DNA of 64,000 nucleotides from positions 4,252 to 68,251 of the forward strand of contig CAAGQC010000007.1 in the NCBI GenBank assembly GCA_900771995.1, read 5' to 3'. Made by a program: the position numbers and the translations under genes. Of this stretch, positions 34,782-44,474 are shown in pieces. The stretch is from Lachnospiraceae bacterium (lineage in GTDB: Bacteria > Bacillota > Clostridia > Lachnospirales > Lachnospiraceae). The notes beneath the pieces are model-generated. The model had not been told where the DNA came from and ran no database searches. It saw only the letters and a list, made by a program, of their open reading frames with translations. Every line of letters starts with the position of its first letter. The stretch's first letter is position 1.

Positions 34782-35708
34782 TTAGCGGGCGATTCCCAGT
34801 TCGGCCTCTACCTCTGCGGACAGGCGGATAAGCTGTTCCGCCTCCATCCGCTGTGCGACAGTCAGTTTCTTCCAGTCTACTCTTCTGCTGTGCAGCGTCA
34901 TGGGAACTCCCATTTTCTGTAAGGCGTATTTCGCATTCACGGGATAGTTGCTGTTCTCGATCAGAGAGCACATAGTCAGCAGATCCGTCACTTTCCGGGC
35001 TTTTTCAGGCTGTGCGGCGTAGTTTTTGCACAACCAGCTGTACAGTCTGGGATGGAAATTCGCCATGACTCCGCTGTATCCTGCGGCTCCCTCCTGCAAT
35101 GATTCCAGTAATGTCGCAGTATTGGCATTGTAAAGCTTCAGATTGCTTCCCTGGATCAGCTGCAATTTTTCGCTCATGCTCGCCATATCGCAGCTGGTAT
35201 CTTTCAGGAAGTAGAATCTCTCACTGTCTACCAGGAACTTCACCACTTCTTTGCTCAGCACTCTCTTGTAGGGATAAGGACATTCATAAAATCCAAGAGG
35301 CAGATCCTTCGGAAGCTGTTCCATCAGTGTCTGCAGCCTTTCGATCATTACCTGATCGGACTCCTGCTGTGCGGCAGGCCTGTTGGAGATCAGGATCAGC
35401 GCGTCGATCCCCGTGTCTGCCATGTGCTTCAGTTCTTCCACCTGATCCTCCATGGAATCAGAAATATGTCCGGATGCGATCACCGGTTTCCCGTTCGCAT
35501 ACTTTTTCACAGCCGTTGCAATTTTGCAGCGTTCTTCCAGTGTCAGCTGGAACATTTCGCTGGACTGACATACCGCAAACAGTCCGTCACAGTCATTTTC
35601 AAAATACCATTCTGTCAGTTTCTCCAGTGCCGGATAGTCAATTTTATTATCCTCCGTATAAGGAGTCAGCATCACCGGCCATACTCCATTAGGAAATTCG
35701 TTTTTCAT
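34782..35708 (-). CDS. DapA/NanA-family aldolase or dehydratase
   Basis: A 308-aa (beta/alpha)8 protein of the dihydrodipicolinate synthase superfamily. Schiff-base Lys169 lies in FYFLKDTSCDM, and Tyr141 in GFYECPYPYKRVL. The usual GGTTGE-like pyruvate loop is replaced by FAVCQSSEMFQL, so it is neither typical DapA nor typical NanA. Operon context suggests cleavage of a 2-keto-3-deoxy sugar acid or a sialic-acid-like sugar. The start at 35708 has GGGAGA four bases upstream. Confidence 0.85.
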   Translation of the reverse strand: MKNEFPNGVWPVMLTPYTEDNKIDYPALEKLTEWYFENDCDGLFAVCQSSEMFQLTLEERCKIATAVKKYANGKPVIASGHISDSMEDQVEELKHMADTGIDALILISNRPAAQQESDQVMIERLQTLMEQLPKDLPLGFYECPYPYKRVLSKEVVKFLVDSERFYFLKDTSCDMASMSEKLQLIQGSNLKLYNANTATLLESLQEGAAGYSGVMANFHPRLYSWLCKNYAAQPEKARKVTDLLTMCSLIENSNYPVNAKYALQKMGVPMTLHSRRVDWKKLTVAQRMEAEQLIRLSAEVEAELGIAR

Positions 35709-35752
35709 TGTATCTCCCATCTGCCCGCCCTGCGGACTTCTTTATTTGTATC

Positions 35753-38700
35753 TTACCTTTCCATCAGTACCGGTGCCTTAAGGATTCCGTAGGGTTCCAC
35801 CTTATATTCCGGTGTATATTTTTCACCGCTGGTACGAAATACAGAATCATTCGTCACTTCCGGTCTGCCTCCTGCGAAGTGAAAAGGACCGAATAAATTC
35901 CGCAAAGAACTGTAAATTTCTATCTCAAGGTGATTGTCACCTTCTTCTAATGCCTCTGTAATGTCGATCATTCCCGCTGCTCTCCAGGGAACTTCATAGG
36001 AAGCCATTCCCAGTCTGACCGTAGCGCAGGTACCCTTGAAATCTTTCAATTTCAAATAGATCCGGCTGTCCGGTCTCCTTTTACAGCTTGGATTCCATCG
36101 AAAATCATACAGATATTTCACGCTGCCCGCATAATGGTACAATCCCTGGGCCGTCCAGTCTCCTACCATCAGCGTGGTCGGTTGTTCCGTAATCTTCCGG
36201 TCTGTGTTTACGCCGAACTCTCCGCAGAGATAACAGTTTTCCAGTTCCATGGAATTACGGTAACGACAGATCAGCCGCAGCCTGTTCTCTCCTTCTGCCC
36301 AGCCCGGAAGCGGAATCCTCTTGATTCCTCTGTCATACAGGCATCCCGTGATCCGTTGCTCCACCGGCTGTCCGTTCAGATAGATCTGAAAATTTTCCGG
36401 ATGTTCGATTGCAAGTTCCGTGTAACCTGTAATTTTTTTCACCGTCTCAAATGTAAATTCCAGTGAGACTTCCGTTCCGTCCGCAGGATGAGGTTCTCTT
36501 ACCCAACGGTAACGCTGTTCTTTTCCAAGGGCTGCTATGGAGCGCATTCCCAGTCCTGTGCGGATCTGTTCCTGTGCCTCCCATACCTGCATCGGTTCCG
36601 ACCAGTGCCCCTCCTGTACACGGTATCTGCAACTATCCAACGTATACAGGTTGGGATCGGTCAGCCGGATCGTTGTCCGTTCCGACAGCACCTGAAGTTC
36701 TGTTTCATCGGCCTCTGCCGTCACTACGCCTGTGCCGGCTGCCTTCCCCGCGGTTTTCTCCATTTTGTCCATTTTCTCCAAGAAAAACAGGCGTGAAGTC
36801 TGTGCTTCCAGCCGTGTCTGAAAAACGGTCTGTCCCTGTCCGGTCACGGCCTCCACCGTTTTATGATTTCCGGTGAGTGCATCCCACTCTTCCACAGAAG
36901 CCTCCACAGGTACGCGAATCTCTACCGCACAGTCTTCCGTCCGGTGATAGTTTGTCACGAACAAAAGCTGTCCTTTTTCCAGGAACTTCTGCAATGCGAT
37001 ACAGCGGGTCTCTTCCCCGTCTCCGTTCCGGATGCTTACGGTCCGCACCCCCGCGTTCTCCAACACTTTTATAAGTTCCTCATCACTGTGTACCGCCACA
37101 CTATTTTTCGCGGTGAACAGTTCTGCAGGGAGGTCACTTTCCATGGCATCCAACAGAATCGGTCCCGGATCTGTCACGATCAGCTGACCGCCCTGTTCCA
37201 CAAATTCTTTCAGAAGTCTGTAGGTACTGCCCAGCATGGTACGGATCTTCGGCAGAACCACTGTCCGGTACTGCATTTCACCCAGAAGCAGTCTGCCCGG
37301 TTCTACAGATCCATACTTCGCCAGCAGGATCTCATCTCCCAGATCGGGGTCCAGATGATGATTGCAAAGCTTTTCCAGCAGCGCATTATATTCCCATCCA
37401 TATTCGTTGACCTTCTGCAGATCACGCTCTTTGCGACGCACAGGATTGCCGTAGGGGCTGGCTCCCATCATGCTCCAGGCCGTAGTCGACGGATGCAGCA
37501 ACAGATACTGCTGGCTGGGAGAACCTTCTTCCAGAGCGGCACTCAGTCGCCCGAAATAGTCTTCCACCACATGATCTTTGCTCCACCAGGGGATATTGTA
37601 GCCGAAGCCCGGAGGACAGTCTCTCTTCCTGCCACCGGTCAGAGAATACAATGACAGGTGCTGGCAGCGCTTATTCACGCCCAGTGCGTATTGCCAGTCT
37701 CCGATATGCCGCTGTCCTTCGAAGGTAAAATCCCATCCGGTCACGCCATAGGTCTCGGAGATGACATTCTTTTTCCCCATCTGGTGCGCCACGCTGACGC
37801 ATTGCTTCACGGTGAGAAATTCTTCCGTCTTGTCCTGGAGGATATCCACTCCGGGAATATCCTCATATTCATACAGCGGCATCGTTGCTCCGCTGACTCT
37901 GGTAGACAGTCCCAGCTTATCCTCCTGAAGAAAATGTCCTGTCATGAGCAGATGGTGCTCTCTGCACCATGCGGCGATCTGTCCGGAATAATTCTCGCTG
38001 AACCGCAGGGCGATGGCATGCCAGTAATCATGTCTTATTTTCGCACTGCCCTCTCCTTCGAAGAAAAACAGCGGGATTCTGTCAACAGGATCATAGCCGT
38101 TCTTCTCCCGGAAATACTCTGCAAATCCATAAGTCCAGGGAATCCAGCTCCGATCCGCTCCAAAAGCGGAATGTGTATCCGCCAGACTGGGTTCATCTGT
38201 AAAAATTCCGGGAATCGTTTTACCGAATTCCTCTCCAAACCGTTCCAGATATTTATCATGGGTCAGATGCAGGAATCTCTGTACCGTATCCGGATTCAGG
38301 TTGTCCACGGGAGTTTCCCCGTTGAACCATTCGCTCTTTGCCGATATTTCCAGGCGCAAAATGAGAAATACCTGTCTGCATCCGGGATGCTGTTTTTTCT
38401 CTTCCGGCTCCGGGACCTCTGTCATGGCAGCTTCCAACCGTTTCAGAAAATAAATGGCATCTCCCTGTACCAATGCGGTAAATACTGCAATAAGGTGTTT
38501 CTCCTGCCATACCGCAGGATCACAGGTATCGCATACCTGCAGAGTCAACCCTTTCAGGCGATAGGCATCTCCTCCGGCCGCCACCATTCCTCCGGCATTA
38601 CCGGAGGGCCAGCGGTCATCATCGTACAGCCAGGCCGCTATGCCCAGCTGTTTTGCTTCATCCACCGCTGCCTCCACGCAGTCCATCCATTCTCTGCCCA

Positions 38701-38899
38701 GATAAGGAGTCTCCAGACCATCCCGGGAGTGAATAAAGAATCCTCCTACTCCCTGCTCATAAAGCTCTCTTACCTGCCGTCTGACTTCTTCCGGGGTCAT
38801 TTCCGCATTCCAGGACCAAAAAGGAGTTCCCCGGTATTCTCTTGCCGGATTCTGAAATTTTCTGTAGATGTCTTCCTTTGTCCTGTTGCTGTCTTTCAT
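35753..38899 (-). CDS. GH106-like glycoside hydrolase, predicted alpha-L-rhamnosidase
   Basis: A 1048-aa protein opening KFQNPAREYRGTPFWSWNAE, then GGFFIHSRDGLETPYLGREW and AAWLYDDDRWPSGNAGG, which is the N-terminal pattern of GH106-type barrels. FTDEPSLAD holds a likely catalytic glutamate. The C-terminal 300 residues are beta-rich, with jelly-roll-like binding modules (NFQIYLNGQPVEQR; RAAGMIDITEALEEGDNHLEIE). No signal peptide is present, so it works on imported oligosaccharide. It starts three bases from the end of the BNR gene. Substrate could be rhamnose or another deoxy sugar. Confidence 0.8.
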   Translation of the reverse strand: MKDSNRTKEDIYRKFQNPAREYRGTPFWSWNAEMTPEEVRRQVRELYEQGVGGFFIHSRDGLETPYLGREWMDCVEAAVDEAKQLGIAAWLYDDDRWPSGNAGGMVAAGGDAYRLKGLTLQVCDTCDPAVWQEKHLIAVFTALVQGDAIYFLKRLEAAMTEVPEPEEKKQHPGCRQVFLILRLEISAKSEWFNGETPVDNLNPDTVQRFLHLTHDKYLERFGEEFGKTIPGIFTDEPSLADTHSAFGADRSWIPWTYGFAEYFREKNGYDPVDRIPLFFFEGEGSAKIRHDYWHAIALRFSENYSGQIAAWCREHHLLMTGHFLQEDKLGLSTRVSGATMPLYEYEDIPGVDILQDKTEEFLTVKQCVSVAHQMGKKNVISETYGVTGWDFTFEGQRHIGDWQYALGVNKRCQHLSLYSLTGGRKRDCPPGFGYNIPWWSKDHVVEDYFGRLSAALEEGSPSQQYLLLHPSTTAWSMMGASPYGNPVRRKERDLQKVNEYGWEYNALLEKLCNHHLDPDLGDEILLAKYGSVEPGRLLLGEMQYRTVVLPKIRTMLGSTYRLLKEFVEQGGQLIVTDPGPILLDAMESDLPAELFTAKNSVAVHSDEELIKVLENAGVRTVSIRNGDGEETRCIALQKFLEKGQLLFVTNYHRTEDCAVEIRVPVEASVEEWDALTGNHKTVEAVTGQGQTVFQTRLEAQTSRLFFLEKMDKMEKTAGKAAGTGVVTAEADETELQVLSERTTIRLTDPNLYTLDSCRYRVQEGHWSEPMQVWEAQEQIRTGLGMRSIAALGKEQRYRWVREPHPADGTEVSLEFTFETVKKITGYTELAIEHPENFQIYLNGQPVEQRITGCLYDRGIKRIPLPGWAEGENRLRLICRYRNSMELENCYLCGEFGVNTDRKITEQPTTLMVGDWTAQGLYHYAGSVKYLYDFRWNPSCKRRPDSRIYLKLKDFKGTCATVRLGMASYEVPWRAAGMIDITEALEEGDNHLEIEIYSSLRNLFGPFHFAGGRPEVTNDSVFRTSGEKYTPEYKVEPYGILKAPVLMER

Positions 38900-38901
38900 A
38901 T

Positions 38902-39945
38902 TCAGTCCTCTAATGTAAAGCTTACGTACACGATCTTTTCCCGTTTCCAGGTATAAGTGATCATAATCTTATTGTCGTCGTTGCAGATTACGGAAGGATA
39001 GCAATAATCGCCTCTCTGATCTTCCAATGTACAGATGATCTCGAAGGTCTCTCCGTTGTCTCTGGACAGTGCAACACTAAGCGGGGTTCTCGGTCCCTTG
39101 TAATAACCGGGCAGATTCTCTCTGGGATTATAGACCAGCACCAGATCGCCGTTCTTTAATTTGACCAGATCGATACCGCTGTTATTGTTGGGAAGCCCGG
39201 TGTCATATGCCAGACACCATGTCCTTCCGCCATCCTCGGAATCGCTGCGGATGATCCGGGAGCTGCTACTGCGACAGAGCATATGTACTTTTCCATCCCG
39301 ATCCTCCCAGAGGGTGGGCTGAATAATACCTTTTCCATAGATATAATGTCTGTCATAAGGTCTGTCGATCACCTGCACGTTATGAACGCCTTTGTCCGTG
39401 ATTGCCAGTCTGTGCAGAGGTACCAGATCGCTTCTCTCCCAGGTGCGGCAGTCATCTCTGGAGATATCCACAAATCCGTCCCACAGTTCCCCTTCCAGGG
39501 ATCCGGGGGCCAGAACGGTACCGTCACTTAACCGGATAGGTTTATTCTTGACAGGGCCTCTGCCTCCGATATCTCCGGGTACCAGTTCCTGCGGCTCTGA
39601 GAAGGTGTGTCCTTCGTCTTCACTTTCCATATACCAGGTCACCCATTCCGAGATCAGCTTACCGACCTTATAGAAGAGGATAATTTTTCCATCTTCCTTG
39701 CGGAAAAGTACGGGATTCCACATGGCAACTCCTCTTACATCCGCTACCTTTACCGGTTGTCCCCAGCCATCCATATCACGTATCGCTGTCCAGATCGCTA
39801 CATCCGGGTTCTTTTCCCATGCACCGCCAAACCATGCCGCCAGAATGCCGCCGTCCTTTAATTCCAGCAGTGTTGAGGCATGGGCACTGTCAAAAGGTTT
39901 GTTATCATCTGTGATAAATTCCTGTGTATAATTTGTAATCTTCAT
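38902..39945 (-). CDS. BNR-repeat beta-propeller enzyme, sialidase superfamily
   Basis: A 347-aa six-bladed propeller with four Asp-boxes: SEDEGHTFSEP, SRDDCRTWERS, SEDGGRTWCLA and SRDNGETFEII. FDSAHASTLLELKDGGILAAWFGG is the N-terminal blade. There is no signal peptide, unlike secreted GH33 sialidases, and I see no full arginine triad, so true sialidase activity is uncertain. A start at 39966 is possible; 39945 fits the family N-terminus better but its upstream GGAAGG is 13 bases away. Confidence 0.78.
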   Translation of the reverse strand: MKITNYTQEFITDDNKPFDSAHASTLLELKDGGILAAWFGGAWEKNPDVAIWTAIRDMDGWGQPVKVADVRGVAMWNPVLFRKEDGKIILFYKVGKLISEWVTWYMESEDEGHTFSEPQELVPGDIGGRGPVKNKPIRLSDGTVLAPGSLEGELWDGFVDISRDDCRTWERSDLVPLHRLAITDKGVHNVQVIDRPYDRHYIYGKGIIQPTLWEDRDGKVHMLCRSSSSRIIRSDSEDGGRTWCLAYDTGLPNNNSGIDLVKLKNGDLVLVYNPRENLPGYYKGPRTPLSVALSRDNGETFEIICTLEDQRGDYCYPSVICNDDNKIMITYTWKREKIVYVSFTLED

Positions 39946-39992
39946 ACTGTCAGTCACACCTTCCATTGCCTGATTCTGTCTTTTTAGCAGAA

Positions 39993-40015
39993 TGAACGGG
40001 TAACATGCCCGTTCA
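39993..40015 (-). promoter_or_regulatory. stem-loop after the second solute-binding protein gene
   Basis: TGAACGGG and CCCGTTCA form an 8-bp stem with a 7-base loop. The downstream minus-strand sequence has only a weak T-rich segment, so a leaky terminator or stabilising hairpin is likely. Confidence 0.55.
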
Positions 40016-40053
40016 CTCTGTGTTATGTTCTGTTACTTTTCTTGTCCGATGAC

Positions 40054-41736
40054 TTATTTGGTCTCTGCTACAGCACGGGCTTCTGCGTCATTCCACAGCT
40101 GCTCCAGTTCTCTTACGCCCATGTCCTCAGCCTTCTTGATCAATGCATCCCAGTTATCGATGGATTCCTTGCCGGTAATGTACTTATCGTATTCCTGCGT
40201 GAAGAAGGTATCCAGATCGGTGGTCAGTTCCTTCACACGGTCTGCTTCTTCGGTAGTGAAGGAGGGTGCAATGTGGGGCTGTACATAAGCGTCATCATCA
40301 TTGATGATCTTCCAGTAATCTTCTGTCAGATCGGACCAGCTTCCGGTGATCATCTGGATCTCACGCTGGGTCTTGATGTTACATGCATACATGGAGAAGT
40401 CCAGTTTACCTGCTCCGATATCTGTCCAGCATGCATAGTAGTCAGAAGGAGAGGCATCCTTGAACTGCATTACATAATCGGAAATATATTCTGCCTCACC
40501 GTCTGCATTGTACTGGAAGGTCTCACCCTCGATACCGTAGTTGGTAATGTCGGAAGCCTCCATGGAGTACATCCAGTCGATGAATTTAATGATCTGATCT
40601 TTGTTCTTGGCATTTGCATTGATTGCATACAGCTTACCGAATCTTGTATCGTAGGATACGGCACGTCTCTCACCCAGACTGTTCTCGGGAATCGGCAGTA
40701 CCTGGAAAGTAGCATTCTCATTACCGTCGATCTTGCGCAGTTCGTTGGTGTAGTTCTGACCGAATCCACTATTATCCACGAAGAAGAAGGACTGACCGCT
40801 ACTGCACTTAGTCGTCATGGAATCAGAGTCGGTCGTTGCATATTCCTGATCCAGAACGCCGGTGGTATATGCCTTGTTCAGAAACTTCAGTACTTCTTTG
40901 AAATTGGTATCTGCGGGACCGTATACATACTTGCCCAGATCCTCATCCCAGTACATACCGGAACTTGCGGATACGGAGCCGAAGCCGGAGCCTAACATAT
41001 AGGAAGTGGTCTTTAACAGGTTAGCGGTTCCCTTTCTGATTGCCCAGGGAGTGCTGTCAGGATAGATCTCCTTTAACTGTGCCAGTGCATCCAGTACTTC
41101 ATCCCATGTGGTAGGAGTTGCGATGCCGTTCTCTTCCAGAAGGTCGGTACGGATTACGGGGCCGAAGCCGTTTGCCCACTCATCACGAAGTACTACGGGG
41201 AATACATACATTTCACCGTCTACCATGTATCTCTGCATTTCAGGATACTGCTCCCAGAACTTGTAGAAGTTCGGCATGGTCTCTTCGTTGATATACTGGC
41301 TCAGAGGCTCGAAGATACCCTCGGATGCGAAATCGGAAATATCACTTGCGCTTCTCAGATAAATAATGTCCGGGAAGTTCTGTGTGGACAGTGCAATATT
41401 TTTCTTCTCATCATAGCTGCTGGAAGGAACGATCTGGAAATCCAGCTTTACATTGGTTGCTTCAAAAATTGCCTCATGGGACTTGCTGTCCTGTGCCATG
41501 GGCTGCTGGCTGGAATCCATGACCATAATACTGATCTCCAGCGGCTCGTCGCTGATCCAGGAAGGATGCTCGCTGTTTGCTTCCTGTGTGCCTGCACTTG
41601 CAGTGCTCTCCTGCGCATTATTTGTTGCGGCATCATTACTGCCGGAAGCATCGGAACCACATCCTGTCAACAGAGATGCGCTCATTGCTGTTACCGCCAA
41701 TAAGGCTGTCAGTTTTTGAAATGCTTTCTTTTTCAT
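40054..41736 (-). CDS. ABC transporter solute-binding lipoprotein (LplA/family 1)
   Basis: A 560-aa lipoprotein with signal MKKKAFQKLTALLAVTAMSA and lipobox Cys26 (LLTGC), a short S/N/A/T/E linker, then a large binding domain (EPLEISIMVMDSSQQPMA). Length and neighbours match the LplA partners of LplB/LplC permeases that carry complex oligosaccharides. Strong expression and a hairpin after the gene fit the usual excess of binding protein. Confidence 0.94.
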   Translation of the reverse strand: MKKKAFQKLTALLAVTAMSASLLTGCGSDASGSNDAATNNAQESTASAGTQEANSEHPSWISDEPLEISIMVMDSSQQPMAQDSKSHEAIFEATNVKLDFQIVPSSSYDEKKNIALSTQNFPDIIYLRSASDISDFASEGIFEPLSQYINEETMPNFYKFWEQYPEMQRYMVDGEMYVFPVVLRDEWANGFGPVIRTDLLEENGIATPTTWDEVLDALAQLKEIYPDSTPWAIRKGTANLLKTTSYMLGSGFGSVSASSGMYWDEDLGKYVYGPADTNFKEVLKFLNKAYTTGVLDQEYATTDSDSMTTKCSSGQSFFFVDNSGFGQNYTNELRKIDGNENATFQVLPIPENSLGERRAVSYDTRFGKLYAINANAKNKDQIIKFIDWMYSMEASDITNYGIEGETFQYNADGEAEYISDYVMQFKDASPSDYYACWTDIGAGKLDFSMYACNIKTQREIQMITGSWSDLTEDYWKIINDDDAYVQPHIAPSFTTEEADRVKELTTDLDTFFTQEYDKYITGKESIDNWDALIKKAEDMGVRELEQLWNDAEARAVAETK

Positions 41737-41784
41737 TTAACCTCTCCTTTTCTTAAATACGTTCTTCCTTTATAATTTGTTTCT

Positions 41785-42672
41785 TTATCCCTTAACTGCT
41801 CCGACCATAACACCCTTTGTGAAGTACTTCTGTAACAGAGGGTATACAAGCAGAATAGGTACGATGGAAATAATGATCACCGCATATTTATAGTTGGTTG
41901 CGATGATGTTGACACTTCCTGTGATCTCGGAGGTGTCACCCTGTATTACGATGTCACGCATGACAACCTGTACAGGATATTTTTTCTGATCATTCAGGTA
42001 CAACATGGAAGGGAAGTAGCTGTTCCAGTGGTACACGGCATAATATAATGTCATGGTTGCGATGATCGGTTTGGACAGCGGCAGGACGATCTTGCTGAAG
42101 ATCGTAATGTCGTTTGCACCGTCCAGATATGCGGATTCTACCAGGGAATCCGGGATCGCCTGGAAGGAAGTTCTCATGACAATCATATTGTAGGTACTGA
42201 TGGCGGGCGGCAGAACGATGGCCCACATGGTGTTGATCATATGAAGCTTATTGATTACCAGATAGGTAGGGATCATACCACCGTTTACGAACATTGTGAT
42301 CATGATCAGCACGGTAAATATCTTACGTCCGTAAAAATCCTTTCTGGAAAGAGGATAGGCACACATTGCGGTAAGCACCAGACAGATCAGTGTTCCCAGA
42401 CCTGTGTATAAAAAGGTGTTCTTATATCCGCTCCAGATTCTCTGGTTCTCAAATACTGCCTTATAGGCATCGAAATTGATTCCTCTGGGGAACAGTGTTA
42501 CCAGTCCCTGATTGATATACTGCGAAGAACTGATAGACACAATAAATACATAAAACATCGGGTAGAACATAATGAATCCGAGGATTGCCAGCAGAAGGTA
42601 GTTCACAACATCAAATATTTTGCTGCCGATTCCCTGCGGTTTTTTGCTTTTTATTTTTACTTTCTTAGTCAT
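41785..42672 (-). CDS. ABC transporter permease, LplC type
   Basis: A 295-aa permease with six membrane segments; the EAA-type motif is ESAYLDGANDITIFSKIVLP, with E-S in place of E-A-A. The start at 42672 fits a GAGGA site and basic N-terminus (MTKKVKIKSKKPQG). It follows the LplB-type gene after ten bases and precedes the binding protein gene. The ATPase is not in the window. Confidence 0.95.
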   Translation of the reverse strand: MTKKVKIKSKKPQGIGSKIFDVVNYLLLAILGFIMFYPMFYVFIVSISSSQYINQGLVTLFPRGINFDAYKAVFENQRIWSGYKNTFLYTGLGTLICLVLTAMCAYPLSRKDFYGRKIFTVLIMITMFVNGGMIPTYLVINKLHMINTMWAIVLPPAISTYNMIVMRTSFQAIPDSLVESAYLDGANDITIFSKIVLPLSKPIIATMTLYYAVYHWNSYFPSMLYLNDQKKYPVQVVMRDIVIQGDTSEITGSVNIIATNYKYAVIIISIVPILLVYPLLQKYFTKGVMVGAVKG

Positions 42673-42682
42673 TTCTGTCCTC

Positions 42683-43588
42683 CTACCACAAGCTGCTGTC
42701 ACTGAGTTTTTTCGATATCTGATTGGATGTTACCAGCAGGATCACACCAATGACGGACTGGAACAGACCCACCGCTGTGGAATAACTGAAGTCCGCACTC
42801 AGAATACCTCGTCTGTATACATAAGTGGAAATTACATCCGCAGTCTCATAAGTAGATCCGTTATACAGCAGGATGATCTTCTCATATCCCAGGGACATCA
42901 GTCGTCCGATCTGCATGATCAGCATAATGGAGATGGTCGGTGCAATAGAGGGAAGCGTTACCGATTTAATTCTCTGGAAACGGTTCGCTCCGTCGATCAT
43001 TGCGGCCTCCAGGATCTCCTGGTCCACAGAGGTCAACGCGGACAAATAAATAATGGAAGTCCATCCACAGGTCTGCCAGATACCGGATGCGGTAAATATG
43101 GTACGGAACCATTCGGGCAATACCATGAACTGGATCTTGTCAAAACCGAATGCGGCGATAAGCTGATTAATGATTCCGTCCAGGGACAGGAAGTTCATTA
43201 CCATACCACAGACAACCACGGTGGAAATGAAGTGAGGCAGGTAGCTGACAGTCTGGATCACTCTCTTGAACTTGGCATTTGTTACCTCGTTCAACATCAG
43301 TGCCAGGAGGATCGGTACCGGGAAGCCCCACAACAGTCCGTAGATATTTAACAGTAATGTATTTTTCACCAGTTTCCAGAAATAAGGATCCGTCAGGAAC
43401 TTCTGGAACCATTTGAAGCCCACCCAGGGGCTTCCCCATACACCCTTTGCGATCTTGTAATCCTTAAATGCGATCAATACCCCGTACAAAGGCAGGTAAT
43501 GGAACAGGATGTAATAGATGATCGGAAGTAACATCATAATATACAGATATTTGCATTTCTTGATCTTCTTCCACGGCGATGTTTTCAT
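42683..43588 (-). CDS. ABC transporter permease, LplB type
   Basis: A 301-aa permease with six membrane segments and the EAA motif EAAMIDGANRFQRIKSVTLP. ATG 43588 follows GGAGAGACAAC. It is first gene of an eight-gene run through yhcH, and an operator-like sequence lies about 40 bases upstream, between it and the IclR gene. Confidence 0.95.
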   Translation of the reverse strand: MKTSPWKKIKKCKYLYIMMLLPIIYYILFHYLPLYGVLIAFKDYKIAKGVWGSPWVGFKWFQKFLTDPYFWKLVKNTLLLNIYGLLWGFPVPILLALMLNEVTNAKFKRVIQTVSYLPHFISTVVVCGMVMNFLSLDGIINQLIAAFGFDKIQFMVLPEWFRTIFTASGIWQTCGWTSIIYLSALTSVDQEILEAAMIDGANRFQRIKSVTLPSIAPTISIMLIMQIGRLMSLGYEKIILLYNGSTYETADVISTYVYRRGILSADFSYSTAVGLFQSVIGVILLVTSNQISKKLSDSSLW

Positions 43589-43624
43589 GTTGTCTCTCCT
43601 TCTGTGCAATCATTGTTTCTTGTT

Positions 43625-43641
43625 GTTCTGTATTGGAGAAC
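43625..43641. promoter_or_regulatory. probable IclR operator upstream of the transport operon
   Basis: GTTCTGTATTGGAGAAC is an interrupted inverted repeat (GTTCT-7-AGAAC) that differs at one base from 44597-44613 and is related to two elements in the IclR promoter. Confidence 0.6.
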
Positions 43642-43669
43642 TCCGTTCTCTAAAATATCTTTTTGAAAA

Positions 43670-43691
43670 GGATTGATTTCTCAATCCCCTT
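43670..43691 (-). terminator. terminator of the IclR gene
   Basis: GGATTGA and TCAATCC form a 7-bp stem with a 4-base loop, followed on the minus strand by TTTTC. A run of T on the other side makes it potentially bidirectional. Confidence 0.65.
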
Positions 43692-43707
43692 TTTCACATT
43701 TTTTAAC

Positions 43708-44469
43708 TTAATAAAGAATGTTTTGTAATTCCCGTATTTTGTTTTGTAATTCCTTTGCCAGTGACTGGATCCGTTCATCATAGAATCTCAGGGAAGGTCC
43801 TGTGATACTCACTCCCGCCACCACCTGGCCGTTTCTGCCAAGTACCGGAACCGCTACACATTTTACGCCAAATTCATGTTCCATATTATCTATTGCGTAA
43901 CCGCGCTGCCGGATCTCTCTAAGTTCCTTCAACAGTGCATCCCCGTCCGTGATCGTATAATCGGTATAGGCTTCCAGCTTTCTGGCTGCGTAAGCCCGTT
44001 GTTTCTCCTCCGGAAGATATGCCAGCATTGCCTTGCCCAGTCCGGTACAATGCATCTGTGCATGCTCACCCATGATCGGCCGCATAAGGTCAATGGAGGT
44101 CTTCGGATAAGCAGAGGTCACGTAGATGATCTCCTGTTCATGCGGGATTGCAAGATAGACTCTCTCGCCAGCCATATCTGCAAGTTCCTGTAAATACGGA
44201 GCTGCTACACTACCAATGCTTAAGTTCTGTCCCAGAGAATAACACAGGGAGTACACGCTGAGTCCCAGCTTGTATCTGCCACTCTCATCATCCTGATCCA
44301 GATACCCCATTGCTTTGAATGTAGACAAAATATTATGTACGTTACTTTTATTCAGATCCAGCTGTTCGCTGATCTCTGTCACACCCCAACTGCTTTTCTT
44401 CGTAAAGCAGTTCAAAATTTCAAGAGCTTTCTGCAGGCTCTTTACTTTTACTTCTGCCTCATTTACCAT
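43708..44469 (-). CDS. IclR-family transcriptional regulator
   Basis: A 253-aa regulator with an N-terminal winged HTH (SLQKALEILNCFTKKSSWGV, EISEQLDLNKSNVHNILSTF) and a C-terminal ligand-binding GAF-like domain (MHCTGLGKAMLAYLPEE, YAIDNMEHEFGVKCVAVPV, GVSITGPSLRF). GGAGAA lies six bases before its ATG. It is transcribed toward the transport operon but ends with its own terminator. Operator-like repeats at its promoter indicate autorepression and control of the glycan operon, probably relieved by a sugar metabolite. Confidence 0.95.
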   Translation of the reverse strand: MVNEAEVKVKSLQKALEILNCFTKKSSWGVTEISEQLDLNKSNVHNILSTFKAMGYLDQDDESGRYKLGLSVYSLCYSLGQNLSIGSVAAPYLQELADMAGERVYLAIPHEQEIIYVTSAYPKTSIDLMRPIMGEHAQMHCTGLGKAMLAYLPEEKQRAYAARKLEAYTDYTITDGDALLKELREIRQRGYAIDNMEHEFGVKCVAVPVLGRNGQVVAGVSITGPSLRFYDERIQSLAKELQNKIRELQNILY

Positions 44470-44474
44470 CTTGT

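Noticed and set aside
37658..38956. 432-codon open frame on the plus strand opposite the GH106-like gene
   Set aside because: It mirrors the codon pattern of the real gene, has no ribosome site and resembles no family.
38902..39945. Secreted sialidase
   Set aside because: Asp-boxes are present but there is no signal peptide and no evident arginine triad, so only the superfamily is called.
42620..43351. 243-codon plus-strand frame across the two permease genes
   Set aside because: Antisense shadow of clear permease coding sequence.
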